Part shown: positions 45,504-54,818 of the stretch, piece by piece
How the letters are laid out: every line of letters begins with the position of its first letter
Numbering within the stretch: position 1 is the first letter of the stretch
NCBI GenBank assembly: GCA_021775415.1
Contig: JAJFHV010000006.1
Coordinates: forward strand, 62,001-126,000
Direction: 5' to 3'
Origin: Hyphomicrobiales bacterium
GTDB lineage: Bacteria; Pseudomonadota; Alphaproteobacteria; Rhizobiales; Rhizobiaceae
DNA length: 64,000 nucleotides
Translations under genes and position numbers: made by a program
Notes under the pieces: generated by a model
What the model was told of the DNA's origin: nothing
Database searches by the model: none
Seen by the model: the letters and a program-made list of their open reading frames with translations, nothing else

Positions 45504-46703
45504 ATGGATATTCACGAATATCAGGCCAAAGAAATTTTGGCGGGATATGGGGTTCAGGTCCCCCGTGGCGGTTTGGCCTATAGCCCGGAGCAGGCAGCAT
45601 ACCGGGCGCGTGAAATCGGTGGCGAAAAATGGATTGTTAAAGCTCAGGTTCACACTGGCGGCCGCGGCAAGGCAGGTGGCGTAATCGTTTGCGGTGATGA
45701 GCATGAAGTAAACGATGCTGCCGGCGATCTTTTCGGCAAGCGCATTGTGACTAATCAGACTGGCCCTGAAGGAAAAGTTGTTTATCGGGTCTATGTAGAA
45801 AGCGGCGTGGCGATACAGTCAGAGCTTTATTTAGGCTACGTGCTGGATAGGCAGACCCAGCGTGTCATGGTCGTTGCATCCGCTGCTGGTGGCATGGAAA
45901 TCGAGGAAATTTCTGAAAAGAAACCCGAAACCATCGTTCGCTGCTCAATTGAACCTGCTGTTGGCATGCAGGACTTCCAGGCCCGCGAAATTGCATTTGA
46001 CCTCGGTCTGCCCCCAGCCCTCATCCAACAGGCAGTTTCTACCATGATGGGAAGCTACAAGGCATTCAAGGAACTGGATGCAACAATGCTCGAAATCAAT
46101 CCGATGGTTGTAACCGAAGACGGGGAAATTTTTGCGTTGGATGCAAAAATGACCTTTGACGACAATGCCCTCTTCCGCCACCCGGATATTTCAGAGCTGC
46201 GTGATAAATCCCAGGAAGACCCGCGTGAGACCCAGGCTGCGGACCGGGGTCTCAACTATGTTGGGCTCGAAGGAGAAATCGGCTGCATCGTCAACGGTGC
46301 CGGTCTTGCCATGGCAACCATGGACACAATCAAGCTTGCTGGTGGCGAGCCTTCCAACTTTTTGGACATCGGTGGTGGTGCAACTCCCAAACGCGTTGCC
46401 CAAGCTTTCCGTCTGGTGCTTACAGATAAAAATGTAAATGCCGTGCTGGTCAATATTTTCGCCGGCATCAACCGGTGTGACTGGGTTGCAGAAGGTATCA
46501 TTGAGGCCCTCGAAAAGGATCCGATTGACGTGCCACTGGTGGTGCGTCTGGCCGGAACCAATGTTGACGAGGGGCGTAAAATCCTGGCTGAAAGCGGCCT
46601 TCCGATCATCCACGCGAACACGCTTGCTGAAGCGGCTGACCGGGTGGTGACTGCAAGCAAGAATCACGCGAAACACAACATCAAACTGGTGGCTGCATCA
46701 TGA
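45504..46703 (+). CDS. mtkA: malate-CoA ligase, beta subunit
   Basis: ATP-grasp subunit of 399 residues homologous to succinyl-CoA synthetase beta. It starts [17 protein letters not shown] and has [31 protein letters not shown] and the [13 protein letters not shown] end region. With its partner it makes malyl-CoA from malate, CoA and ATP. I prefer malate thiokinase over SucC because mcl and a glyoxylate-type aminotransferase are adjacent and the partner subunit has an MtkB-type active-site region. GGAG precedes the ATG by nine bases. It overlaps mtkB by four bases. Confidence 0.88.
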   Translation: MDIHEYQAKEILAGYGVQVPRGGLAYSPEQAAYRAREIGGEKWIVKAQVHTGGRGKAGGVIVCGDEHEVNDAAGDLFGKRIVTNQTGPEGKVVYRVYVESGVAIQSELYLGYVLDRQTQRVMVVASAAGGMEIEEISEKKPETIVRCSIEPAVGMQDFQAREIAFDLGLPPALIQQAVSTMMGSYKAFKELDATMLEINPMVVTEDGEIFALDAKMTFDDNALFRHPDISELRDKSQEDPRETQAADRGLNYVGLEGEIGCIVNGAGLAMATMDTIKLAGGEPSNFLDIGGGATPKRVAQAFRLVLTDKNVNAVLVNIFAGINRCDWVAEGIIEALEKDPIDVPLVVRLAGTNVDEGRKILAESGLPIIHANTLAEAADRVVTASKNHAKHNIKLVAAS

Positions 46704-47587
46704 GCATTCTGATTAACAAAGATACAAGGGTTATCGTTCAGGGCATCACCGGCAAGATCGGTAGATTCCACACGGAAGAAATGCTCGAATACGGCACCAA
46801 CATTGTTGGCGGTGTAACGCCGGGTAAGGGCGGTGAAACTGTCAATGGAGTGCCGGTGTTCAATTGCGTCAAGGATGCGGTTAGGGAAACCGGCGCCGAA
46901 GCGAGCATCATTATCGTTCCGCCTCCATTTGCAGCTGATTCAATCATGGAAGCAGCTGATGGCGACATCAAATTCTGCGTCGCGATCACCGACGGTATCC
47001 CAGCGCAGGACATGATCCGCGTCAAACGCTACATGCGCCGCTACAACAAGGATACCCGGATGCGGCTTACAGGCCCCAATTGCGCTGGCACCATCACACC
47101 GGGCGAAGCACTGCTGGGCATTATGCCTGGACATATCTATATGCCGGGCAGAATAGGTATCGTTGGACGCTCCGGAACGCTTGGTTATGAGGCTGCAGCA
47201 CAAATGAGTGATCTTGGCATTGGCGTTTCCACAAGCGTCGGCATTGGCGGTGACCCAATCAATGGCAGCTCATTCAAGGACATTCTGCAGCTGTTTGAAG
47301 ACGATCCTGATACAGATGCAGTCGTAATGATTGGTGAAATCGGTGGGCCGCAAGAATCTGAAGCTGCGGAATTTGTACGCGATCACATGAAAAAACCCGT
47401 GATTGCCTATATTGCCGGTTTAACCGCACCCAAGGGCCGCACCATGGGCCACGCCGGTGCGATCATTTCAGCATTCGGTGAAAGCGCCAGCGAGAAAGTT
47501 GAAATCCTTCGCGATGTGGGCGCCTCGATTGCTGAATCACCCTCTGATATTGGCAATACGGTACAGCGCGTACTCAAAGCCGCATAA
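46700..47587 (+). CDS. mtkB: malate-CoA ligase, alpha subunit
   Basis: CoA-binding subunit of 295 residues, succinyl-CoA synthetase alpha-like. The start [20 protein letters not shown] is the CoA-binding domain. The active-site histidine lies in [17 protein letters not shown], which differs from the usual Suc[15 protein letters not shown] and resembles MtkB of methylotrophs. Its ATG overlaps the mtkA stop (ATGA). A strong terminator follows, so mtkAB form one transcript. Product malyl-CoA feeds the Mcl enzyme encoded about 4 kb away. Confidence 0.88.
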   Translation: MSILINKDTRVIVQGITGKIGRFHTEEMLEYGTNIVGGVTPGKGGETVNGVPVFNCVKDAVRETGAEASIIIVPPPFAADSIMEAADGDIKFCVAITDGIPAQDMIRVKRYMRRYNKDTRMRLTGPNCAGTITPGEALLGIMPGHIYMPGRIGIVGRSGTLGYEAAAQMSDLGIGVSTSVGIGGDPINGSSFKDILQLFEDDPDTDAVVMIGEIGGPQESEAAEFVRDHMKKPVIAYIAGLTAPKGRTMGHAGAIISAFGESASEKVEILRDVGASIAESPSDIGNTVQRVLKAA

Positions 47588-47639
47588 AATTTCTGTTGGC
47601 GGGTTTTCGCCGACATTACACTTCTTCTCCACGTACTGT

Positions 47640-47672
47640 GCCCGGTGTTGTCAAAAGCACCGGGCTTTTTTT
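47640..47672 (+). terminator. rho-independent terminator after mtkB
   Basis: A perfect 8-bp stem GCCCGGTG/CACCGGGC with a ten-base loop is followed by seven T residues, 53 bases behind the mtkB stop. Confidence 0.92.
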
Positions 47673-47730
47673 GTGACCTGATCTAGAGTAGCACAACAAG
47701 CAACAAGCTGCCTTGAAGTGAGGAGATATC

Positions 47731-48792
47731 ATGCGAATTCTTGTCGTAGGGGCTGGACCTACCGGACTGACGGCAGCCGTAGAGCTTGCCCGGCACGGGA
47801 TTATCGCTGACATCATCGACAAACGTGAAAGCGGCTCCGGACTTTCACGCGCGGTTGGTATCATGCCGGCAAGCCTCGATATTCTGCGTCCTTCAGGCGT
47901 AACAGACCGTTTGCTTGCAGAAGCAATGAAATTTCGAAAGGCACGCTTCTTCAACCACGATCGACTTGCTCTGGAACTGCCTTTTTCAGTCGATGGTAAA
48001 GAAGGCGAATTCATCCTGGGACTTGCCCAGGACCGGACGGAAACCCATTTGCGTGAAGCGTTTGCAGAACTTGGCGGGAAAGTGCGTTACGGAACCGAAC
48101 TTACCAAACTTGAACAATCAAAAGATTGCGTCACTGCCCAAACGGCCGATGGTAAGACTGGCCGGTATGATTATCTGATTGGAGCTGACGGTATCAGCAG
48201 TGCAACCAGGACTTTGGCCGGCATAGATTTCCCGGGATTTGAACTACCCGGCACCTGGTCCATAGCGGATGTGGATGCGGATAATTGGCCGCATGTCGGT
48301 GCCTTTACGATATGCAAACTTGCCGGGCCGGATATCGTGGTGATAGCGCCGCTTGAAAAGAAACGCTTTCGGGTGATTTCAAACACACCGGATGCGCTAT
48401 CGGTACTTCCACTCCCCATGGACGTCACAAACATACGACGTGAGGGACAGTTCAAAATATCCATTCGACAGGTAAATGAATATCGAAGGGGGCGGGTATT
48501 CCTGGCTGGTGATGCCGCTCATTGCCACTCACCGGTTGGAGGCCGTGGTATGAATCTCGGCATAGCTGATGCAGCAGATCTTGCCCGCCGGATTGCAGAA
48601 AATGACCTTGAAACCTACAGCGAAACCCGCCATCGGGAAGGAAAGGCCATCATTGCCGGCAGTGAAACCGTCCGCAAGCTGATGACCTCGAATTCTCACA
48701 TTGCCCGCACCTCGATATTCGCAATATTGGGGCTTGCATCGCTCCTGCGTCCGATGCAGCGACAAATGGCCAAGCGGGTACTCTATGGATAA
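47731..48792 (+). CDS. FAD-dependent monooxygenase (PHBH-type)
   Basis: Class A flavoprotein monooxygenase of 353 residues. It has the dinucleotide fold VVGAGPTGLTAAVELARHG, the mid-chain DYLIGADGISSATR (DG motif) and the FAD-ribityl motif GDAAHCHSPVGGRGMNLG. It should use NAD(P)H and oxygen to hydroxylate a small, perhaps aromatic, substrate, but no pathway partner is visible. GAGGAG precedes the ATG. It stands between mtkAB and the EF-G-like gene on the same strand. Confidence 0.88.
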   Translation: MRILVVGAGPTGLTAAVELARHGIIADIIDKRESGSGLSRAVGIMPASLDILRPSGVTDRLLAEAMKFRKARFFNHDRLALELPFSVDGKEGEFILGLAQDRTETHLREAFAELGGKVRYGTELTKLEQSKDCVTAQTADGKTGRYDYLIGADGISSATRTLAGIDFPGFELPGTWSIADVDADNWPHVGAFTICKLAGPDIVVIAPLEKKRFRVISNTPDALSVLPLPMDVTNIRREGQFKISIRQVNEYRRGRVFLAGDAAHCHSPVGGRGMNLGIADAADLARRIAENDLETYSETRHREGKAIIAGSETVRKLMTSNSHIARTSIFAILGLASLLRPMQRQMAKRVLYG

Positions 48793-48811
48793 CTCAGCCG
48801 GGCAAACTTGC

Positions 48812-48826
48812 CTAATCCGGGATTAG
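48812..48826. promoter_or_regulatory. palindrome CTAATCC-g-GGATTAG before the EF-G-like gene
   Basis: Perfect 7-bp arms around one central base, 19 bases behind the monooxygenase stop and 100 bp before the EF-G-like start. It may be an operator of the GTPase gene or a weak transcription stop; no T-run follows. Confidence 0.3.
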
Positions 48827-48925
48827 ATGCACAATTGAAATAACCTGAAATGCTCGTGCGTGGCATTTACGGTATTCGCCGGGTGCCTTGCGAGTGTGGG
48901 TCAAACCTAACTCGGAGGTACAGTG

Positions 48926-50983
48926 ATGGCTACAACCATTCAAAATTCCCAATCCGGTCCCAAATGCATCGCAATTATCGGCCCCATGTCGAGTGGCAAA
49001 ACCACTCTTTTGGAGTCGATCTTGTTTCGCACCGGCAGCATTCCGCGCCAAAATGCAGCTGGATCTGGTAACACCGTCGGCGACACATCCGCCGAAGCAC
49101 GTGAACATGGCATGAGTGTCGAGGCAAATTTCGCAACGATTGACTATCTCGGCAGCAACCTGACATTTGTCGACTGTCCCGGCTCCATAGAATTTGCCCA
49201 CGAAGCGGCCCCCATCCTCTCCCTTTGCGACTTTGCAATTGTTGTGGCCGAAGCTGATGACAAGAAAATGCCGGAGCTGCAGTTAATCTTCCGTCGGCTG
49301 GATGAACTTGACCTTCCGCACGCGGTTTTCCTCAACAAGATTGACCGCGCTGACACCAGCATTCGCGAAACATTAAAACTGCTTCAGCCGGCAAGCACAA
49401 AGCCCCTGTTATTGAGGCAAATTCCAATTTGGGGAGATGGTAAACCGGTCGGCTCAATCGATCTGGCTCTTGAACGCGCCTACATTTACCGCAGCCGCGA
49501 AGAAAGCGAAGTCACAGAAATTCCGAACGAAGACAAGGCCCGTGAGATTGAAGCACGATTTCAAATGCTGGAAACCCTGGCAGATCACGATGATGAATTA
49601 CTTGAGCAACTGTTGGAAGATGTCGCTCCACCAATGGATACCGTATTCAAGGACCTGACAACTGAAATTCGTGATGGCTTGATTACCCCTGTCCTGCTGG
49701 GCGCTGCGGAAAATGGCAATGGTGTCGAACGCCTTTTGAAGACAATCCGCCATGATGCACCGGGAATTTCTGCAACCCGGAAACGCCTGGGACTGGAAAA
49801 CCATGATGGCACTGCGGCGGGGATAATGAAGACCATTCACACCTCACACAGCGGGAAACTATCGATTGCGAGAATTCTTGGAGGAACCCTGCTGGAGGGA
49901 GAACCAATACTCGGCGCAGAAGATAAAGCCGATCGCATTTCCGGTATCTACCGCATGATGGGAAAATCCCAGGACAAAATTGCCAAAGTGGGCGAAGGCG
50001 CAACCGTTGGACTGGGCAAACTGGAATCAGCGTTTACTTCAAACATTCTTCGCACAGACAAAAGCCATTCAATTGGTTTTGTCGCTCCTGAACTTCCACA
50101 ACCGGTTTACCATATGGGTGTGCGACCAAAGGAACGTCAGGACGAGGTCAAGGTATCCGCAGCCCTTCATCGTTTATGTGAAGAAGACCCCTCACTTACA
50201 GTCCACCATCAGCAGGAAAGTGGTGAAACCGTGCTGGGTGGCAATGGCGAAATGCATTTGCGGGTTACCATTGAGCGGCTGGAAAACCGTTTTCAGATCG
50301 CGGTGGAGAGTTTTGTTCCCTCTATCCCTTATTACGAAACCATAACCAGACCCGTTACCCAGCGCGGCAAATACAAGAAACAATCCGGCGGGCACGGCCA
50401 GTTTGGTGATGTGGTGCTCAACATCGTTCCTCTGGCACGTGGCGCGGGATTTGAATTCTCAAACACCATCACCGGCGGGGTCGTTCCCAAACAGTACATT
50501 CCTTCCGTCAAATCAGGCATCGAGGAATATTTGAATTCCGGACCGTTGGGATTTCCGGTCGTTGATATCGCTGTAAATCTGGCGGAAGGCTCTCATCACA
50601 GTGTGGATTCCTCTGATCTGGCTTTTCAAATGGCCGGTAAGCTGGCAATGCGCGAAGGCATGCCTGCATGCGCCCCGATATTGCTCGAACCGATCATGAA
50701 GGTGGACATCCACTGTCCAACGGATGCAACGGCAAAGATCACTGCAATCGTTCCCCAGCGGCGCAGCCAGATACTTGGCTACGCTGCAAGAGATGGATGG
50801 ATCGGATGGGATACGGTGAGCGCAATGATGCCAAAATCAGAAATCGCAGATCTGATCATTGAACTGCGATCCGTGACTTACGGCGTTGCAACCTACGTTG
50901 CAGAGTTTGATCACCTGGAAAAACTGGATGGCCGAAAGGCCGACGAGGTCATCGGCACCGTCGGTATTGCCGAAAGCGCTTAG
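48926..50983 (+). CDS. EF-G-like translational GTPase with altered G3 motif
   Basis: Elongation-factor-G-like protein of 685 residues, with all five EF-G domains in order. The P-loop is GPMSSGKT (residues 19-26) and G4 is NKID. Domain IV has the usual GGHGQFGDV loop. In G3 the family DTPGH reads DCPGS: the catalytic histidine is Ser87. Switch I also deviates (HGMSVEANFAT). It is thus a paralog of the housekeeping factor, perhaps with slow or ribosome-independent GTPase activity. The ATG at 48926 has GGAGG seven bases upstream. The 3' end overlaps the convergent glutamate-synthase-like gene by four bases. Confidence 0.87.
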   Translation: MATTIQNSQSGPKCIAIIGPMSSGKTTLLESILFRTGSIPRQNAAGSGNTVGDTSAEAREHGMSVEANFATIDYLGSNLTFVDCPGSIEFAHEAAPILSLCDFAIVVAEADDKKMPELQLIFRRLDELDLPHAVFLNKIDRADTSIRETLKLLQPASTKPLLLRQIPIWGDGKPVGSIDLALERAYIYRSREESEVTEIPNEDKAREIEARFQMLETLADHDDELLEQLLEDVAPPMDTVFKDLTTEIRDGLITPVLLGAAENGNGVERLLKTIRHDAPGISATRKRLGLENHDGTAAGIMKTIHTSHSGKLSIARILGGTLLEGEPILGAEDKADRISGIYRMMGKSQDKIAKVGEGATVGLGKLESAFTSNILRTDKSHSIGFVAPELPQPVYHMGVRPKERQDEVKVSAALHRLCEEDPSLTVHHQQESGETVLGGNGEMHLRVTIERLENRFQIAVESFVPSIPYYETITRPVTQRGKYKKQSGGHGQFGDVVLNIVPLARGAGFEFSNTITGGVVPKQYIPSVKSGIEEYLNSGPLGFPVVDIAVNLAEGSHHSVDSSDLAFQMAGKLAMREGMPACAPILLEPIMKVDIHCPTDATAKITAIVPQRRSQILGYAARDGWIGWDTVSAMMPKSEIADLIIELRSVTYGVATYVAEFDHLEKLDGRKADEVIGTVGIAESA

Positions 50984-52326
50984 TAGCCGCCCTGCCCCGG
51001 TATCCAGTTTGTGCCTGATAGTGGAACCCCAGCCATTGCTGCTGCTTCCACAGTCAGGGCACAAAGGTCTTCCGGCTCAAGATTGTGCAGGTGGTTCTTA
51101 CCACATGCCCGGGCAATGGTTTGAGCCTCCAGGGTCAGGACTTTCAGGTAATTTCTCAACCTTCGGCCACCCTCTACCGGGTCAAACCGTGCCATTAGTT
51201 CCGGATCCTGGGTTGTAATGCCTGCCGGATCCCTGCCCTCATGCCAGTCATCATACGCGCCTGTCGTTGTGCCAAGCTCGTTGTATTCGCTTTCCCACTT
51301 GGGATCATTATCACCAAGCGCGATCAGGGCCGCAGTACCAATTGCAACCGCATCAGCACCAAGGGCCATTGCCTTGGCCACATCTGCACCGGAACGAATA
51401 CCGCCAGAAATAATCAATTGCACCTTGCGATGCATGCCAAGATCCTGAAGCGCTTGAACTGCCGGGCGGATAATCGCTAACGTGGGTTGCCCCACATGTT
51501 CGATAAATACATCCTGGGTTGCAGCCGTACCGCCCTGCATTCCGTCCAGAACGACAACGTCAGCGCCGGATTTAATCGCAAGGGTAGTGTCATAATAAGG
51601 GCGAGCGCCAGCAACTTTTACATAGATTGGAACCAGCCAGTTGGTGATTTCACGCAACTCCAGTATTTTGATCTCCAGATCATCCGGGCCGGTCCAGTCA
51701 GGATGGCGGCACGATGACCGCTGATCAATTCCCTTAGGCAGGTTGCGCATTTCGGCAACACGGTCACTGATCTTTTGCCCAAGCAGCATACCGCCGCCGC
51801 CCGGTTTGGCACCCTGGCCAACCACAATCTCGATGGCATCCGCCTTGCGCAAATCATCCGGGTTCATGCCGTAACGCGATGGCAAATATTGATATACCAG
51901 CTTGGAAGAGTGCCCGCGTTCTTCTGGGGTCATACCGCCATCACCGGTGGTTGTAGATGTACCCGCAGCGTCTGCACCACGGCCCAACGCTTCTTTGGCG
52001 GGGCCAGACAGCGCCCCAAAGCTCATACCTGCAATGGTGATAGGTATATCAAGCTCAATCGGCTTTTTCGCAAACCGGGTGCCAAGTGTAACTTTGGTTT
52101 CACATTTTTCACGATACCCCTCGAGAGGATAACGGGAAATGGACGCTCCCAAAAACAGCAGGTCGTCGAAGTTTGGAACCTTGCGCTTTGCACCACCACC
52201 GCGGATGTCATAAATGCCCGTAGCAGCTGCACGACGTATGTCGCTGTTCACATCATTGGTGAATGTGGCAGACTGACGAGGTGTCGTGTGCGGGATGCCG
52301 CTTTCATCGTGGTCTTTAATGGTCAT
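50980..52326 (-). CDS. FMN-binding glutamate synthase-like subunit (MgsC/GlxD type)
   Basis: Protein of 448 residues matching the central FMN/Fe-S synthase domain of glutamate synthase. It has the TIM-barrel with PITIAGMSFGALSGPAKEALGRG (in part), TGDGGMTPEERGHSS, GQGAKPGGGGMLLG, VVLDGMQGGTAAT and ISGGIRSGADVAKAMALGADAV (in part). Cysteines for an iron-sulfur cluster lie near the C-terminus. Together with the two genes upstream it forms the split enzyme used for N-methylglutamate synthesis (MgsABC) or the related GlxBCD. The ATG at 52326 follows GAGG; a TTG nine bases earlier overlaps the previous stop. Confidence 0.88.
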   Translation of the reverse strand: MTIKDHDESGIPHTTPRQSATFTNDVNSDIRRAAATGIYDIRGGGAKRKVPNFDDLLFLGASISRYPLEGYREKCETKVTLGTRFAKKPIELDIPITIAGMSFGALSGPAKEALGRGADAAGTSTTTGDGGMTPEERGHSSKLVYQYLPSRYGMNPDDLRKADAIEIVVGQGAKPGGGGMLLGQKISDRVAEMRNLPKGIDQRSSCRHPDWTGPDDLEIKILELREITNWLVPIYVKVAGARPYYDTTLAIKSGADVVVLDGMQGGTAATQDVFIEHVGQPTLAIIRPAVQALQDLGMHRKVQLIISGGIRSGADVAKAMALGADAVAIGTAALIALGDNDPKWESEYNELGTTTGAYDDWHEGRDPAGITTQDPELMARFDPVEGGRRLRNYLKVLTLEAQTIARACGKNHLHNLEPEDLCALTVEAAAMAGVPLSGTNWIPGQGGY

Positions 52327-52331
52327 GATCC

Positions 52332-53015
52332 TCAATACGCTCCTGCATTGTCGACATCAAAATTATACAAATTACGGGCGGAGCCGTATCGGTTGAATTC
52401 TTCGGGCTTTGCATCCGAACTGGCGCGCTCAAGCAAATCTTTCAGGATTTCAAGATGCTCGGGACGCATTTCCTTCTTTTCGCAATCGGCCCCCAGGCTC
52501 TTGACCGAACCACGCACGAAAAGACGTGCCTCATAACAACTGTCGCCAAGCGCATCGCCCGCATCACCGCAAACCACGAGATTACCGGACTGCGCCATGA
52601 AGGCAGACATGTGGCCGATGTCGCCATGCACAACGATATCAATTCCCTTCATGGAAATTCCGCAACGAGACGAAGCATTGCCCTTAATGACCAACAAGCC
52701 ACCATGCCCGGTTGCACCGGCGTACTGGCTTGCATCACCTTCGACGATAATGGCACCCGACATCATGTTTTCAGCAGCACCAGGACCAACAGAGCCCTCA
52801 ACATTAATCGTTGCCTGCTTGTTCATGCCGCCGCAATAATAACCGGTTGATCCCCTGACCGTGACTTCAATTGGAGCATCCAGTCCAACAGCAATTGCGT
52901 GACTGCCCTTGGGATTTACAATCTCCCAAGAGGTCTGGTTGGTGTCGTCTTTTTGTGCGTGCAATGTTGAATTTACTTCGCGCAAATCCACCTTTGCCAT
53001 GTCTATTGTCTGCAT
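52332..53015 (-). CDS. GXGXG-domain glutamate synthase-like subunit (MgsB/GlxC type)
   Basis: Protein of 227 residues corresponding to the C-terminal right-handed beta-helix (GXGXG) domain of glutamate synthase large subunit. Repeated turns are seen: GSTGYYCGGMN, GSVGPGAAENM, GDASQYAGATGHGG, GNASSRCGISMKG and GDIGHMSAFMAQSG. It is a structural subunit linking the amidotransferase and synthase parts. The ATG at 53015 is four bases behind the previous stop, with GGGAG upstream; the frame continues 21 codons into that gene but without reason. It overlaps or abuts the next gene. Confidence 0.9.
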   Translation of the reverse strand: MQTIDMAKVDLREVNSTLHAQKDDTNQTSWEIVNPKGSHAIAVGLDAPIEVTVRGSTGYYCGGMNKQATINVEGSVGPGAAENMMSGAIIVEGDASQYAGATGHGGLLVIKGNASSRCGISMKGIDIVVHGDIGHMSAFMAQSGNLVVCGDAGDALGDSCYEARLFVRGSVKSLGADCEKKEMRPEHLEILKDLLERASSDAKPEEFNRYGSARNLYNFDVDNAGAY

Positions 53016-53019
53016 TCTT

Positions 53020-53916
53020 CTAGTGCTCCCAGAAATAAACGGTTGCAGGCTCAGGTTCCCAAACTTTTGCATCTTCAATACCGGGAAGGTTTACCAAGGC
53101 GCGATACTCTGAACCAAACGCCACATACTGATCGGTCTCCGCCATCACTGCAGGTTTGCAGGCGATTGGATCCCGCACCACGCCGAAGCCATCCTTGGTG
53201 CCGACAACAAATGTGAAAAACCCGTCAAGATCATCAATGCTGCTCTCAAGCGCTTCACCCAGCGTGCTGCCCTGATTCATTTTCCATGTGAGATATGCAG
53301 CACCTACTTCCGTGTCATTTTCGGTTTCAATATGCACACCATCACGGCGCAATTTGCGACGCAGACTGTTGTGGTTAGACAACGACCCGTTGTGAACAAG
53401 ACACTGGTCAACACCGGTTGAGAACGGATGTGCGCCCATCGTGGTTACTTTGGATTCAGTTGCCATCCTGGTGTGACCAATTCCGTGGCTGCCTGACATT
53501 TTCTGAATACCAAAGCGCGCGGCGACGTCCCTGGGGAGGCCTACTTCCTTGTAGATTTCAATAACGTCGCCGGCGCTCATTATCCGCACATCAGGGCGGA
53601 TAACTGAAAGAGATTCTCGTGCAGCTTCGATCTTTTCAGCGGGCATTTCCAACACCGCATGCGTGTCAGCCAGCCGCATGGAAACCTTACAACCAATCAA
53701 CTTGCCAAGCTCACTGTCCAGCTTGGCAAAATCAGTGTCAGGATTTTCCGACTGAATAGTCAGCTTGGAATTACTGTCCTTGTCATTGCCATAAATCGCA
53801 ATCCCCGCACTATCGGGACCACGGTCGGTCATAACAATCAGCATATCAGTGAGCATTTCGCCCAATTTGGGCTCAAGCGATTTGTCTTTTAGGAAAAGAC
53901 CTACGATCCCGCACAT
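53020..53916 (-). CDS. class II glutamine amidotransferase subunit (MgsA/GlxB type)
   Basis: Ntn-type glutaminase of 298 residues. The nucleophile Cys2 requires start at the second of two adjacent ATGs, giving MCGIVGLFL. Other signatures are TDRGPDSAGIAIYG, GIGHTRMATES, HPFSTGVDQCLVHNGSLSNHNSLR (in part) and NDTEVGAAYL. It splits glutamine and passes ammonia to the synthase subunit. It leads a three-gene operon, after the XRE regulator. No gmaS, mgdABCD or gltD neighbour is present, so the carbon acceptor is not settled. Confidence 0.9.
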   Translation of the reverse strand: MCGIVGLFLKDKSLEPKLGEMLTDMLIVMTDRGPDSAGIAIYGNDKDSNSKLTIQSENPDTDFAKLDSELGKLIGCKVSMRLADTHAVLEMPAEKIEAARESLSVIRPDVRIMSAGDVIEIYKEVGLPRDVAARFGIQKMSGSHGIGHTRMATESKVTTMGAHPFSTGVDQCLVHNGSLSNHNSLRRKLRRDGVHIETENDTEVGAAYLTWKMNQGSTLGEALESSIDDLDGFFTFVVGTKDGFGVVRDPIACKPAVMAETDQYVAFGSEYRALVNLPGIEDAKVWEPEPATVYFWEH

Positions 53917-53984
53917 CATTCTACCTCATGGCAAATTTCTTTCGTGCGATAAATCTAACAACTAATTCTACATATTTCAACTGG

Positions 53985-53999
53985 TGAAACAATTTTTCA
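53985..53999. promoter_or_regulatory. inverted repeat TGAAA-CAATT-TTTCA before the amidotransferase operon
   Basis: A 5-bp-arm inverted repeat lies between the XRE regulator stop and the glutaminase start, in a 95-bp gap that must contain any internal promoter. XRE-type proteins bind such short palindromes. The match is pattern-based only. Confidence 0.25.
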
Positions 54000-54011
54000 T
54001 CACAGGAATAA

Positions 54012-54665
54012 TCAGATTTCACGTCCATAACTGATTACAGACAAGAATCTGATGGGCAGATTACGCAATTCTTCCGGCCCGTGCGGCGCATCAGAATCAA
54101 AAAACAATGTGTCCCCTGGCTGCAGATTATAAATCTTTGCGCCATGCCGATAAGAGAGCTCCCCCTCAAGCATGTAGATGAACTCCAGACCCGGATGTTG
54201 AAAAATCGGAAATACGTCAGACTTTTCTGAAAGCGTAATCAAATAGGGCTCAACGACAAGAGAACCATGTGGCGCATGGCCCAGCAACTCGTACTGATGC
54301 CCCGCGCGCGTACCTCGTCGCTCAATCTTCAGTCCCTCGCCTGATTTCACAAATGTTGCATCACGCGTTTCTTCAAACCCGCGAAATAGCGAAGTTACCG
54401 GAACATTCAATGCTTGTGACAGCGCCTGAATGGTGGACAAGGATGGCGATGTTGATCCATTTTCTATTTTCGACAACATTCCCGAGGAAATACCGGAAGC
54501 TTTGGAAAGCTCTTGAATGGTTAGGCCCATTTTTTCGCGAAACTGATGAACAGCATGACCAATTGCTTGTTCAAGCAGGCGTCGTCCGGGCTGTGTAGCT
54601 GCATGCGGGTCTTGCTCGAGACGAACGCTCGCGTCGCTTTGGTGAGGCCTTTTGTCCTTGACCAT
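54012..54665 (-). CDS. XRE family regulator with cupin domain
   Basis: Regulator of 217 residues: an HTH_3 domain at about residues 35-95 (MGLTIQELSKASGISSGMLSKIENG in part) and a C-terminal cupin at about 140-215 (HPGLEFIYMLEGELSYRHG, LQPGDTLFFDSDAPHG). Such proteins sense small molecules with the cupin and often control amine or amino-acid catabolism. It sits directly upstream of the MgsABC/GlxBCD-like genes on the same strand. AGGGGAG precedes the ATG at six bases. It could also act on the DMSP-lyase-like operon upstream. Confidence 0.9.
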   Translation of the reverse strand: MVKDKRPHQSDASVRLEQDPHAATQPGRRLLEQAIGHAVHQFREKMGLTIQELSKASGISSGMLSKIENGSTSPSLSTIQALSQALNVPVTSLFRGFEETRDATFVKSGEGLKIERRGTRAGHQYELLGHAPHGSLVVEPYLITLSEKSDVFPIFQHPGLEFIYMLEGELSYRHGAKIYNLQPGDTLFFDSDAPHGPEELRNLPIRFLSVISYGREI

Positions 54666-54818
54666 TCAAACTCCCCTGTATCACGCTTTATAGAACCAAG
54701 CTTCCCACGGAACCGAAGCCGTTGGTGAAGTGTTCGTCAAGCCCTGCGAAAGACGTTTAGCAGAAGTAGTTTGCAAATTCACAGAACAAATTGCCGGATT
54801 CAACATTTGAAACATAAA

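Noticed and set aside
45504-47587. Reading mtkAB as the TCA-cycle sucCD
   Set aside because: No sucAB or mdh neighbours are present, the alpha-subunit active-site region is of MtkB type, and mcl is close by. Not fully excluded.
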